Under the pieces are notes generated by a model. The model had not been told where the DNA came from. It did not search any database and saw nothing but the letters and a program-made list of their open reading frames with translations. A DNA stretch of 64,000 nucleotides from Nocardia abscessus. GTDB taxonomy: Bacteria > Actinomycetota > Actinomycetes > Mycobacteriales > Mycobacteriaceae. The translations under genes and the position numbers were made by a program. The stretch spans positions 124,001 through 188,000 of the forward strand of contig NZ_JADLQO010000005.1 of NCBI RefSeq assembly GCF_015477775.1, read 5' to 3'. Position 1 is the stretch's first letter; the number at the start of each line of letters is the position of its first letter. This document shows positions 1-8,823 of the stretch, in pieces.

Positions 1-819
1 GGTGATCCGGTAGGTGCGGTCGCGCATCGCGGCCGCGTTCGCCTCGAAATCCGGCGCCTGCGAGTACACCTTCTCGAACAGCGCCTGGGCTTCCTCCTCG
101 TTGCCCGATTCCCGTAGGCACAGACCGCGGCAGAACATCGCGGTGGAACGAGCGGCCGGGATCGGGCCCGCCTCGGCCTGCTGCATCCGCCGGATCGCTT
201 CGCCGAACAAGCCGAGCTGGGCACAGGCGGTGCCCACCATGACGTGCGCGCCCGCCGCCAGGTACGGGTCCTCCCAGTCCGCCGAACCGGCGAGCACCGC
301 CATCACATCGGGCCAGCGCTGGGTGTTGTAGTGCAGTACGCCACGCACATACGCGCAGATGCGGTTGTCGATCTCGCCTTCGGTGTTGCTGAGCTGACCT
401 TTGCGAAACGTGTCGAGGTCGTCGAGCACCCGCTCGGCCTCGCCGTACTCCTTGTCGGCGATCAGGTGTGCCGCCCAGGCGAGTGTGATCTCGGTGTGGT
501 TGGCCAGCGGATAGTCGATGTACAGGCCGGGCAGGAAGCGGCCCGCGAGCTCACGCGGACGCAGACCGAGCCTGCGTTGCTCGCGATAGAGCGTGCTCGC
601 ACTGGTCTTGTGCAGATTGAACAGAACGTCCTTGGTCAGCTCTCCGGCGGCGGCGCGGCCGAGCCAGGCGTCGCACATCGTGGGATCCCACTCCGTGGCG
701 CGTTGAAAAGCGAGTTTTGCATAGTCGAGATCACGTGCGGATTCTTGCCCCTCGATGGACAATCCGAGCGACAGGATTCCGGCATCGAATGCGCGTTGTG
801 CTTGGCGGTTGCCGGTCAT
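1..819 (-). CDS. eccA: EccA, type VII secretion AAA-ATPase, N-terminal part (cut by the window edge)
   Basis: Read on the minus strand, an open frame starts at ATG 817-819 and runs 273 codons off the left edge without a stop. The protein begins MTGNRQAQRAFDAGILSLG and has the helical, TPR-like pattern of EccA N-terminal domains, including the family-like DPTMCDAWLGRAAAGE around residue 50 and paired-helix repeats up to residue 270. The C-terminal AAA+ domain with Walker motifs would lie outside the window, so ATPase activity cannot be seen. EccA is a cytosolic AAA+ ATPase thought to act on ESX substrates. It diverges from eccD at 1102, which places it in the same ESX locus. No strong ribosome-binding site is visible, only a G-rich stretch about 10 nt upstream. 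Confidence 0.85.
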   Translation of the reverse strand, partial: MTGNRQAQRAFDAGILSLGLSIEGQESARDLDYAKLAFQRATEWDPTMCDAWLGRAAAGELTKDVLFNLHKTSASTLYREQRRLGLRPRELAGRFLPGLYIDYPLANHTEITLAWAAHLIADKEYGEAERVLDDLDTFRKGQLSNTEGEIDNRICAYVRGVLHYNTQRWPDVMAVLAGSADWEDPYLAAGAHVMVGTACAQLGLFGEAIRRMQQAEAGPIPAARSTAMFCRGLCLRESGNEEEAQALFEKVYSQAPDFEANAAAMRDRTYRIT

Positions 820-910
820 TGCTGTCGAACCCCGAAATCTTCGTTTCTCGTAGTAGAGACGTTCATCTGGATACCAGACTACCGATCGCGCGTGGCCCGG
901 TGCGTCCGTT

Positions 911-940
911 ACATTAGGTTCAGCTGCCGGGAGGTCGCAA
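911..940 (-). promoter_or_regulatory. Candidate promoter of eccA
   Basis: On the minus strand TTGCGA (935-940) is followed after 18 nt by TAATGT (911-916), about 90 nt before the eccA start. The match to a sigma-70-type promoter is good for this GC-rich DNA. The -35 element touches the first unit of the tandem repeat at 939-989, so a protein bound to the repeats could affect eccA transcription. Predicted by eye only. Confidence 0.4.
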
Positions 941-989
941 CGCAAGAGTCGTCTGAACGCAAGAGTCGTTTGAACGCAAGAGTCGTCTA
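939..989. repeat. Three tandem 17-bp repeats between eccA and eccD
   Basis: Three adjacent 17-bp units (939-955, 956-972, 973-989) read AACGCAAGAGTCGTCTG with one change in each of units two (C to T) and three (last G to A). They lie in the 282-bp divergent intergenic region between eccA (start 819) and eccD (start 1102). Seventeen bp is about 1.6 helical turns. The arrangement resembles an iteron-type operator, though slippage could also produce it. Confidence 0.8.
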
Positions 990-1101
990 TGTGTGAGAGT
1001 GCTTGACGAGTGGTGAAGTCGTTCACTCAGGACGTGTTCCGTCGAATGCGGTTGTCGGGGCGTGAATCGGTGTTCCGGATGAGGGCGGGGGATGGTTTCC
1101 G

Positions 1102-2574
1102 TTGATCGAGTCGGCGAGCGGTACACGAGCCACCGAGCCGGTATTGAGTCGTGTCTCGGTCATCGGTGGCAACACGCAGGTCGATGTCGGGTTGCCTGCC
1201 ACCGTGCCGATCGCCACCTTCATCGGCGACCTGGTGGCGCTGATCGAATCGCGCAACCCGGAACGGCCGGAGGCCGAGGACGAGGCGGCGCCGCTGGAGG
1301 CGCAGCACTGGACCTTGGCCCGGCTGGGCAGGGAGGCGATCGCGCCGAGCCGCACGCTCACCGAGGCCGAGGTCTACGACGGTGAGCTGCTGGTGCTGCG
1401 GTCGGTCGCCGCGAAGGAAGCGCCCGCGCTTTTCGACGACGTCATCGACGCGGTATCACGGCTCACCGCAGAGGAATTCCAGAGCTGGTCCGGTACGGCC
1501 GCCCGCTGGATGGGCTCGGTCGTCTCCGCGCTGACCGTGCTCACCGCGCTGGCCGTGCTGGTGGTTTCGCGCGGGAACGGCGATCCGCTCGCGCCCGCAC
1601 TCGCCCTGCTGGGCAGCGGTGTCGCGGCATTCGTCGCGGCGGGCATCGCGGCGCGCAAGTACACCGACCCGGTCACCGCGACCTGGTTGTCGCTGGACGG
1701 ACTGCTGCTGCTGTTCGGCGGCGCCGCGCTGATCGTGCCGGGGACGCTCGGCAGTCCCCATCTGCTGCTCGGCAGTTCGGTGCTGCTGGTCGCGGCGCTG
1801 CTGGGCTATCGGCTCACCGGCATCGGCGCCACGCTGTTCTCCTGCGCCGCGGCGCTCGCGGTGATCGCTGGTGTCGCCGCGGCGATCTACCTGATCTGGC
1901 ATCCCGGCCTGCCGAAGCTGTCGGCCGGCCTGCTGGTGGCCGGGATCGCGATCATCTCGGCGGTGCCGCGGCTGGCGGCCGTGCTCGCGCGGCTGCCGAT
2001 TCCACCGGTGCCGACCGCGGGCGGCGCGATCGACCCGGCCGACCACGAACCGCGACCGACCATCGAGGGCATCGGTGCGATCGGCGCCAGCGCTCTGCCC
2101 TCGGCGGCCGGGCTCGGGGAACGGGCTCGCGCGGCCAATCAGTTCCAGTCCGGCTTGATCGCGGCGTGCACCGCGAGCGCCGTCATCGGCGCGTTCGGCG
2201 TGGCCGATCCGCTGGGTTCGCAACGCTGGCAGGGCATCACGCTGGCGATCCTGACCGCGATCATCCTCGCGTTGCGCGGCCGCTCGTTCGCCGATCTCGT
2301 TCAGGCCGCGACGATGATCGGCGGCGGGTGCGTGACCGCCATCGCCTTGGTCGTCGGGTTGGCCGCGGGCGATACCGCGTACACCCCGCTCGCGGCAGGT
2401 GTGCTGCTCGCGTTCGCGATAGGTGTGATCGGCTTCGGGGTGATCGGCCCGCACATCGAGGTCACCCCGGTGACCAGGCGCATGATCGAAATCTTCGAGT
2501 ACCTGCTGATCGTGGCGGTGATTCCGCTGGTGCTGTGGGTGATGAACATCTACTCGATGGCCCGCAACATATGA
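1102..2574 (+). CDS. eccD: EccD, type VII secretion integral membrane protein (first ESX locus)
   Basis: The 490-residue product has a soluble ubiquitin-like N-terminal domain of about 130 residues (from LSRVSVIGGNTQVDVGLP) and then many hydrophobic segments, consistent with the 11 membrane helices of EccD, the channel-forming subunit of the ESX core complex. A cytosolic loop rich in Pro and Asp follows the first helix group near residues 300-330. The TTG at 1102 is chosen because a purine-rich GGGCGGGGGA lies just upstream. The stop overlaps the mycP ATG by 4 nt (ATGA), so the two are translationally coupled. The paralogue at 32784-34250 has the same length, a TTG start and the same order relative to mycP, which points to duplication or parallel inheritance of an ESX core. 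Confidence 0.92.
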   Translation: MIESASGTRATEPVLSRVSVIGGNTQVDVGLPATVPIATFIGDLVALIESRNPERPEAEDEAAPLEAQHWTLARLGREAIAPSRTLTEAEVYDGELLVLRSVAAKEAPALFDDVIDAVSRLTAEEFQSWSGTAARWMGSVVSALTVLTALAVLVVSRGNGDPLAPALALLGSGVAAFVAAGIAARKYTDPVTATWLSLDGLLLLFGGAALIVPGTLGSPHLLLGSSVLLVAALLGYRLTGIGATLFSCAAALAVIAGVAAAIYLIWHPGLPKLSAGLLVAGIAIISAVPRLAAVLARLPIPPVPTAGGAIDPADHEPRPTIEGIGAIGASALPSAAGLGERARAANQFQSGLIAACTASAVIGAFGVADPLGSQRWQGITLAILTAIILALRGRSFADLVQAATMIGGGCVTAIALVVGLAAGDTAYTPLAAGVLLAFAIGVIGFGVIGPHIEVTPVTRRMIEIFEYLLIVAVIPLVLWVMNIYSMARNI

Positions 2575-3986
2575 CCGGCAGCGCCTTCCGCCGGAGAATC
2601 ATGCGGATGGTCTGCGCCGCAACGGTTGTCGGCGCCGGCATCGGCATGCCGTGGCCGAGTGCGCAGGCGATCGCGCCGCCCGCGATAGATTCCGGCGCGC
2701 TCGGCGCCGCACAGGGTTTGAGCGGGCGGCCCGCACCGCTGGAACCGACCGAACAGCGCGCCGTCTGCGCCGAACCCGTGCTCACCGGCAGTCCGCCCAG
2801 CGAACCTCCGATGGCGCAGCGGGTGCTCGATCTCCCGTCGGCGTGGCAGTTCAGCCGCGGCGCGGGGCAGAAGGTGGCCGTCATCGACACCGGGGTGAAT
2901 CCCCATCCGCGGCTGCGCTCCCTGCAACCGGGCGGTGACTTCGTCTCCGACAGCGACGGGACGGTCGACTGCGACGGTCACGGCACCCTGGTCGCCGGAA
3001 TCATCGCGGCCCAGCCGAGTCCCGGCGACGCCTTCGCCGGTGTCGCGCCCGACGCGGACCTGCTCACCATCCGGCAGCTGAGTCTGGCCTACGAGCCGAA
3101 GGACCGCAGCGGCCGGGGCGACCCGCCGGGCAAGATCAGCAGCGACGGCTACGGCAGCGTGCTCACGCTGGCAGCGGCCGTCGTCCGCGCCGTCGACCTC
3201 GGCGCGACCGTCATCAACATCTCCGAAGTCGCTTGCACTACAGCAGGTTCGGACACCGCCGACGCCTCGCTGGGCGCGGCGGTGAAGTACGCCTACGAAC
3301 GGAATGTCGTCGTGGTCGCGGCCGCGGGCAATCTGCAGCCCGACGGCGCGTGCTCGAAACAGAACGAGGGCTCCGGGTGGGGCTCGGTGGTCACGGTCGC
3401 GAGCCCGGCCTGGTTCACGCCCTACGTGCTCTCGGTGGGTTCGGTGGACTCGACGGGCCAGGTATCCGAACTCTCGCTGCACGGCCCATGGGTGGCCGTC
3501 GCCGCGATCGGCCGCAATATCGTGTCGCTGGACAGCAAGCCCGGTGGCAACGGATTGGTCGACGGCGTCCAGACCACCGAGGGAATCAGGGGTGTGGAGG
3601 GCACCAGCTTCGCGGCGCCCTACGTGGCCGGGCTGGCGGCGCTGGTGCGGTCGCGTTTCCCGGAACTCACCGCGCAGCAGGTGATGGACCGCATCATCCG
3701 CACCGCCCACGGGCCGGGCACCGGACGCGACGACCGGATCGGGCACGGCCTGATCGATCCGCTCGCGGCGCTGACCGCGCAGCTGCCGGAACAGCCCGTC
3801 AGCGCGGGGGCCGACAAGCCACGGGTCGTCGCCGCGCCGGTGATTCCGCCCGGCCCGGACCCGCGGCCGCGCCGGATCGCTGTCATCGGCTCCATCGCCT
3901 GTCTGGCCTGTCTGGCCATCGGCGCCGCGGTGGCGATCCCGTTCCGCCGCTCCGGGCAGGACCTGAACGCGGAGTTCGATCCGTAG
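2571..3986 (+). CDS. mycP: MycP mycosin, subtilisin-like protease of the first ESX locus
   Basis: A 471-residue mycosin. An N-terminal signal sequence (hydrophobic residues 13-33, cleavage near AQA) is followed by an S8 peptidase domain with the triad Asp106 (AVIDTGV), His137 (DGHGT) and Ser346 (GTSFAAP), and the oxyanion Asn254 (AAGN). Residues 435-458 form a C-terminal membrane helix with a basic cytosolic tail, so the protease faces the periplasm. Mycosins are needed for stability and activity of ESX membrane complexes, and all catalytic residues are present. The ATG overlaps the eccD stop. The eccC start follows after 66 nt, which contain an 11-bp triplicate repeat. Confidence 0.93.
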   Translation: MTGSAFRRRIMRMVCAATVVGAGIGMPWPSAQAIAPPAIDSGALGAAQGLSGRPAPLEPTEQRAVCAEPVLTGSPPSEPPMAQRVLDLPSAWQFSRGAGQKVAVIDTGVNPHPRLRSLQPGGDFVSDSDGTVDCDGHGTLVAGIIAAQPSPGDAFAGVAPDADLLTIRQLSLAYEPKDRSGRGDPPGKISSDGYGSVLTLAAAVVRAVDLGATVINISEVACTTAGSDTADASLGAAVKYAYERNVVVVAAAGNLQPDGACSKQNEGSGWGSVVTVASPAWFTPYVLSVGSVDSTGQVSELSLHGPWVAVAAIGRNIVSLDSKPGGNGLVDGVQTTEGIRGVEGTSFAAPYVAGLAALVRSRFPELTAQQVMDRIIRTAHGPGTGRDDRIGHGLIDPLAALTAQLPEQPVSAGADKPRVVAAPVIPPGPDPRPRRIAVIGSIACLACLAIGAAVAIPFRRSGQDLNAEFDP

Positions 3987-4000
3987 CGCGGCGAGGCTCC

Positions 4001-4033
4001 GACCGCTCTCGGACCGCTCTCGGACCGCTCTCG
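4001..4033. repeat. Three perfect tandem 11-bp repeats before eccC
   Basis: GACCGCTCTCG occurs three times without gap or mismatch (4001-4011, 4012-4022, 4023-4033) in the 66-nt spacer between mycP and eccC. The last copy ends 11 nt before the AAGGA ribosome-binding site of eccC. The repeat sits in the mRNA leader of eccC and could change by slippage. Confidence 0.9.
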
Positions 4034-4052
4034 CCGACCGAACGAAGGAATC

Positions 4053-7000
4053 ATGGCTACCGAAGGCTTTGTGCGCCGCCCCCGCATCGCACCGCCCCGG
4101 GCACCCGGCGGCGAGGTCGCGCTGACCGCTCCGCCGGAGATCGCGCGCGCACTGCCCGCGCCGCTGATGATGAAGCTGATGCCCGTCGTCATGGTGGTCG
4201 CGGTGGTCGGCATGATCGCCATGATGGCGATGATGGGCCGCAACATGCTGGCCAATCCGTTCATGATGATGTTCCCGATGATGATGCTCATGTCGATGGT
4301 CGGCATGATGGCGGGCTTCCGGGGCGGCGGTCCCAAGCGCGCGGTCGAGCTCAACGAGGAACGCAAGGACTACTTCCGTTACCTGGACCAGGTCCGAAAA
4401 GACGTGCGGCGCACCGGCGGCAAGCAACTGGAGACGCTGCGGTGGAGTCATCCCGAACCCGCCGACCTGCCCTCCATGATCGGGACGCGGCGGATGTGGG
4501 AACGCAGGCCCAACGACCCGGATTTCGGGCACGTGCGCGTCGGGGTCGGCAGCCACCGGTTGGCCACCAAACTGGCGCGCCCGGAGACGGGGCCGCTGGA
4601 GGATCTGGAACCGGTGTCCACCGTGGCGCTGCGCCGCTTCGTGCGCACCCACTCGGTGGTGCATCGGCTGCCGACCGCGGTGTCGCTGCGCGCGTTCCCC
4701 GCGATCAACATCAGCGGTCCCACCGAGGACGCGCACATGCTGGTGCGGGCGATGCTGATGGAGCTGGTCACCTTCCACGGCCCCGACCATCTCGCGGTCG
4801 CGATCGTCTGCGCCGACCCCGACGGTCCTGCCTGGTCCTGGGCGAAATGGCTGCCGCAGCTGCAACATCCGACCCAGCGCGACGGCATGGGCTCGGCGCG
4901 GATGATGTACCACTCGCTCGGCGAGCTGGAGACGGCGCTGGCGGCCGAGCTGCTCGAGCGCGGCCGGTTCATGCGCAACCCGCAGCCGACCCAGGGGCGG
5001 CTGCACCTGGTGGTCGTCATCGATGACGGCTACGTCAGCGGCAGCGAACGTCTGGTCAGCGAATCGGGTCTGGATTCGGTGACGGTGCTCGACCTCACCG
5101 CACCGGAGGGCGGGCTCGCGGCGCGGCGCGGGCTGCAACTGGTCGCCGCCGACGGCGAGGTGTCGGCACGCAGCGCTGCCGGTGTGGAGAAGTTCGCCAC
5201 CGCGGACCGGGTGAGCACGGCCGAGGCCGAGTCCTTCGCCCGCTCGCTGGCCAGGTATCGCCTCGCGACGGCGGCGCAGATCGTCAGCCTCGGTGAGGGC
5301 ACCACGACGGACCCGGGACTGATGGCGTTGCTGAAGATCCCGGACGCGGCCCAGATCGATCCGGCGCGGGTGTGGCGCCCGCGCACGGCCCGGGAGCGGC
5401 TGCGGGTGCCGATCGGCATCACCCCCGACGGCACTCCGGTGGAGATCGACATCAAGGAATCGGCCGAGAACGGCATGGGCCCGCACGGTCTGTGCATCGG
5501 CGCCACCGGGTCGGGCAAGTCGGAATTCCTGCGTACCCTGGTGCTTTCGCTGGTCACCACGCATTCGCCGGACGCGCTGAACCTGGTGCTCGTCGACTTC
5601 AAGGGCGGCGCGACTTTCCTCGGCCTCGACTCGCTGCCGCATGTCGCCGCGGTGATCACCAACCTGGAAGAGGAACTGTCGCTGGTCGATCGCATGAAGG
5701 ACGCGCTGGCCGGTGAGATGAACCGCCGCCAGGAGCTGCTGCGCTCGGCGGGCAACTACGCCAACGTCACCGACTACGAGAAGGCGCGCGCCGCCGGTGT
5801 GCCGCTGGACCCGCTACCCGCCTTGTTCATCGTCGTCGACGAGTTCTCCGAATTGCTCTCGCAGAAGCCGGACTTCGCCGAACTGTTCGTGATGATCGGT
5901 CGCCTCGGCCGGTCACTGCACGTGCACCTGCTGCTGGCCTCGCAGCGCTTGGAGGAGAACAAGCTGCGCGGCCTGGAATCGCATCTGTCCTATCGCATCG
6001 GCCTGCGCACGTTCTCGGCGAACGAATCGCGCGCGGTGCTCGGCATCACCGACGCCTACCACCTGCCGAGCGTGCCCGGTTCGGGGTATCTGAAGAGCGA
6101 TGCGTCGGATCCGTTGCGGTTCAACGCGAGTTACGTGTCCGGGCCGTACGTCGCGCCGCAGGGAACGGTGACCGGCGAGGACGGCAGCCCGGTCGCCGGG
6201 CACCGTCCCGCGTTGTTCACCGCCTCGCCGGTGGAACTGCCCGAGCCGATCGAGGATGAGACGCAAGCCCAACCGGTGGCCCCGTCGAACCCGCTGCTGG
6301 AACTGCCGCCGCCGCCCTCGGCCGCCGGGGCAGTCCCCGGCGCCGACGAGGGCATCCCGGACACGCTGCTGGACGTGGTCGTCAAGCGGCTCACCGGGCA
6401 CGGCCGCCCGGCGCACGAGGTCTGGCTGCCGCCCCTGGACGAATCCCCCACCGTCGACATGCTGCTGCCGGACCCGGACTGGCGTTCACCGGTCAACCGG
6501 CACGGCCAGTTGTGGATGCCGATCGGCGTCATCGACAAGCCGTACGAGCAGCGGCGCGACGTGCTCACCATCAATCTGTCCGGCGCACAGGGCCATGTCG
6601 CCGTGGTCGGCGGACCGCAGTCGGGCAAGTCGACGACGCTGCGCACCATCATCATGGCGACCGCGGCCACGCACAGCCCCGAACAGGCGCAGTTCTACTG
6701 CCTGGACTTCGGTGGCGGCAGCATGGCGGGCCTGTCCGGGGTGCCGCACGTGGGTTCGGTGGCCGGTCGCCTCGACAGCGACCGGGTGCGCCGCACCGTC
6801 GCCGAGCTCACCACGCTGATGCGTCAGCGCGAGGAGCGGTTCGCCGCACTGGGCATCGAGTCGATGGCCGAGTTCCGGCGCCGCAAGTTCACCGATGACC
6901 AGCGCGTTCCCGACGGCACCTCCGGAGGGGGAAACCCGTTGGCCGACGACAAGTTCGGCGACGTGTTCCTGGTAATCGACGGCTGGGCGGCGATCCGCGA

Positions 7001-8132
7001 AGAGTTCGACGTGCTGGAACCGCAGATCAACGCCATCGCCGCGCAGGGTTTGTCGTTCGGCGTCCACCTGATGATCGCCGCCTCGCGCTGGGCCGAGATC
7101 CGCCCGGTGGTCAAGGACCAGATCGGCACCCGCCTCGAGCTGCGGCTCGGCGATCCGTCGGACTCGGAGATGGGCAGGCGCACCGCGCACCAGGTTCCGG
7201 TCGGGCGCCCCGGCCGCGGTATGACACCCGACCAGCTGCACATGCTGATCGCATTGCCGCGCCTGGATTCCGACTCCGATCCGGGCAGCATGGCCGAAGG
7301 CGTCGCCGGAGCGCGCACCGAACTCGAGCAGCTGTACCCGAACCGCCGCGCGCCGGAAGTACGCATGCTGCCTCTGCGGTTCGGCAGGGACGAGCTGTTG
7401 GCCTCCGCGCGAGCCCAGGGGATCGAGCTCGGCCCCACCCGGGTCGTCGTCGGGCTCGGCGAGTCCGAATTGCAGCCGCTGGTCCTGGATTTCGGTGCCG
7501 AGCCGCACTTCATGGCGTTCGCCGACGTGGAATGCGGCAAGACCACCCTGCTGCGCAACATCGTGATGGGCGTGGTCGAGCAGTCGACCACCGAGCAGGC
7601 CAGAATCATCATGATCGACTACCGCCGCACCATGCTCGGCGTGGTCGAGGGCGACCACCTGGCCGGATACTCCACCTCGTCGCAGACCTGCGGTCCGATG
7701 CTCCAGGAGGTGGCCGGATATCTGGCCAAACGGATCCCCGGTTCGGACATCACGCCACAGCAGTTGCGGGAACGCAGTTGGTGGAGCGGCCCGGAGATCT
7801 ACATCGTGGTCGACGACTACGACATGGTGGTGACCGGCAGCGGCATGAACCCGTTCGCGCCGCTGCTGGAATATCTGCCGCAGGCCCGCGACATCGGCAT
7901 GCACCTCGTCGTCACGCGCCGCAGCGGCGGCGTGTCCCGTGCGCTGTACGACCCGGTCCTGGGCACCATGAAGAACCTGTCGGTGGAGACGCTGATCATG
8001 AGCGGGTCGCGGGACGAGGGCAAGCTGATGGGCGACGTGCGGCCGAGCAAGTTGCCGCCCGGCCGCGGAACCCTGGTGTCGCGCAGCCGAGGGATCGAGA
8101 TGGTGCACATCGCGCACCTGCCGCCGGTCTGA
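4053..8132 (+). CDS. eccC: EccC, fused FtsK/SpoIIIE-type ATPase of the first ESX locus
   Basis: The 1,359-residue protein has two N-terminal membrane helices (about residues 38-90, Met-rich) and three FtsK/SpoIIIE ATPase domains in one chain, i.e. the fused EccCa+EccCb form. Walker A motifs are GATGSGKS (residue 483), GGPQSGKS (853) and a variant ADVECGKTT (1157). Walker B strands are seen as LFIVVDEF, VFLVIDGW and IYIVVDDY. EccC is the motor and substrate-recognition ATPase of ESX systems; WXG100 substrates bind its last domain. The third P-loop has Cys where the 34421-38455 paralogue has Ser. The start is set by AAGGA 4 nt before the ATG. The gene ends an apparent eccD-mycP-eccC operon. Confidence 0.94.
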   Translation: MATEGFVRRPRIAPPRAPGGEVALTAPPEIARALPAPLMMKLMPVVMVVAVVGMIAMMAMMGRNMLANPFMMMFPMMMLMSMVGMMAGFRGGGPKRAVELNEERKDYFRYLDQVRKDVRRTGGKQLETLRWSHPEPADLPSMIGTRRMWERRPNDPDFGHVRVGVGSHRLATKLARPETGPLEDLEPVSTVALRRFVRTHSVVHRLPTAVSLRAFPAINISGPTEDAHMLVRAMLMELVTFHGPDHLAVAIVCADPDGPAWSWAKWLPQLQHPTQRDGMGSARMMYHSLGELETALAAELLERGRFMRNPQPTQGRLHLVVVIDDGYVSGSERLVSESGLDSVTVLDLTAPEGGLAARRGLQLVAADGEVSARSAAGVEKFATADRVSTAEAESFARSLARYRLATAAQIVSLGEGTTTDPGLMALLKIPDAAQIDPARVWRPRTARERLRVPIGITPDGTPVEIDIKESAENGMGPHGLCIGATGSGKSEFLRTLVLSLVTTHSPDALNLVLVDFKGGATFLGLDSLPHVAAVITNLEEELSLVDRMKDALAGEMNRRQELLRSAGNYANVTDYEKARAAGVPLDPLPALFIVVDEFSELLSQKPDFAELFVMIGRLGRSLHVHLLLASQRLEENKLRGLESHLSYRIGLRTFSANESRAVLGITDAYHLPSVPGSGYLKSDASDPLRFNASYVSGPYVAPQGTVTGEDGSPVAGHRPALFTASPVELPEPIEDETQAQPVAPSNPLLELPPPPSAAGAVPGADEGIPDTLLDVVVKRLTGHGRPAHEVWLPPLDESPTVDMLLPDPDWRSPVNRHGQLWMPIGVIDKPYEQRRDVLTINLSGAQGHVAVVGGPQSGKSTTLRTIIMATAATHSPEQAQFYCLDFGGGSMAGLSGVPHVGSVAGRLDSDRVRRTVAELTTLMRQREERFAALGIESMAEFRRRKFTDDQRVPDGTSGGGNPLADDKFGDVFLVIDGWAAIREEFDVLEPQINAIAAQGLSFGVHLMIAASRWAEIRPVVKDQIGTRLELRLGDPSDSEMGRRTAHQVPVGRPGRGMTPDQLHMLIALPRLDSDSDPGSMAEGVAGARTELEQLYPNRRAPEVRMLPLRFGRDELLASARAQGIELGPTRVVVGLGESELQPLVLDFGAEPHFMAFADVECGKTTLLRNIVMGVVEQSTTEQARIIMIDYRRTMLGVVEGDHLAGYSTSSQTCGPMLQEVAGYLAKRIPGSDITPQQLRERSWWSGPEIYIVVDDYDMVVTGSGMNPFAPLLEYLPQARDIGMHLVVTRRSGGVSRALYDPVLGTMKNLSVETLIMSGSRDEGKLMGDVRPSKLPPGRGTLVSRSRGIEMVHIAHLPPV

Positions 8133-8213
8133 CCGGCGCGCGGTCGGGTACCTCCTGCGGGCGTCGGAACCCGTACTGCTGCATCGTCTACTCACGATCC
8201 GCTGTGGCGGGCG

Positions 8214-8819
8214 TCAGTTGTTCGGCTGCGGTGGTCGCAACATCGCCGAGGCAGCCGAGCGCACGACCGCCGGGACCGGAACGGGCAGTTCGGGCTCCCA
8301 GCTGTCGACCCGTCGCTCGAACAGCGCGCGCGACGGACCCAGCACGAGCGGCCCCGCGACGCGGACCATCCGGAATCCCGCCGAGCGATAGTAGTCGTGC
8401 AGGTCGGTATTGGTGGTCCAGGCGTCCAGCCGCACCCACCCGCGTTGCTGGTGGCGGGCAAGCATTCCCGCGTGGGCGAGCATGCGATGGCCCACGCGCT
8501 GGCCCGCGAAGCGCAGGTCGACGATCATGAAATGGACGATCACCGAATCGTCGAGTTCCCACCGCGACCACAGACCGGCATCGGCGCGGTCGTTGACCGT
8601 GATGGTCCCCGCGGGCTCGCCCGCGACCTCGGCGATCCAGGTCTCGCCCGCGTCCAGCGAGTGTCCGACGGCGCGGGCGAAGATCTCGATGGGCAGGCCG
8701 CGCCCGGCGACCGTCCACTGGTCGGACCCACGCGCGGTGAGCCACGCCGTGCGCTGCACGCGCAGACGGCAGATCATGCCGAGATCGCCCACTGTTGCCT
8801 GACGGAGCGCGATCGTCAT
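8214..8819 (-). CDS. GNAT-family N-acetyltransferase
   Basis: A 201-residue protein starting MTIALRQATVGDLGMICRLR. It has the GNAT layout: an N-terminal RxAxxxD-like motif, a beta-strand pair (WIAEVAGEPAGTITVN, VHFMIVDLRF), the acetyl-CoA loop region AGQRVGHRMLAHA (equivalent of Q/RxxGxG/A) near residues 115-127, and the C-terminal DYYRSAGFRMV signature. The acyl acceptor cannot be told from sequence. The ATG at 8817-8819 is chosen over longer in-frame starts because they would overlap the upstream GntR gene, whose stop lies 4 nt before this ATG. The pair is therefore co-transcribed on the minus strand and probably controlled by that GntR regulator. It converges on eccC. Confidence 0.85.
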   Translation of the reverse strand: MTIALRQATVGDLGMICRLRVQRTAWLTARGSDQWTVAGRGLPIEIFARAVGHSLDAGETWIAEVAGEPAGTITVNDRADAGLWSRWELDDSVIVHFMIVDLRFAGQRVGHRMLAHAGMLARHQQRGWVRLDAWTTNTDLHDYYRSAGFRMVRVAGPLVLGPSRALFERRVDSWEPELPVPVPAVVRSAASAMLRPPQPNN

Positions 8820-8823
8820 GGGG

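Noticed and set aside
244..996. Plus-strand frame at the left edge
   Set aside because: Opposite the EccA frame on the minus strand, which gives a recognisable TPR-type protein.
2550..5642. Very long minus-strand open frame opposite mycP and eccC
   Set aside because: It is Arg/His-rich, has no recognisable domain and lies wholly opposite genes with clear catalytic motifs. High GC content produces such antisense frames.
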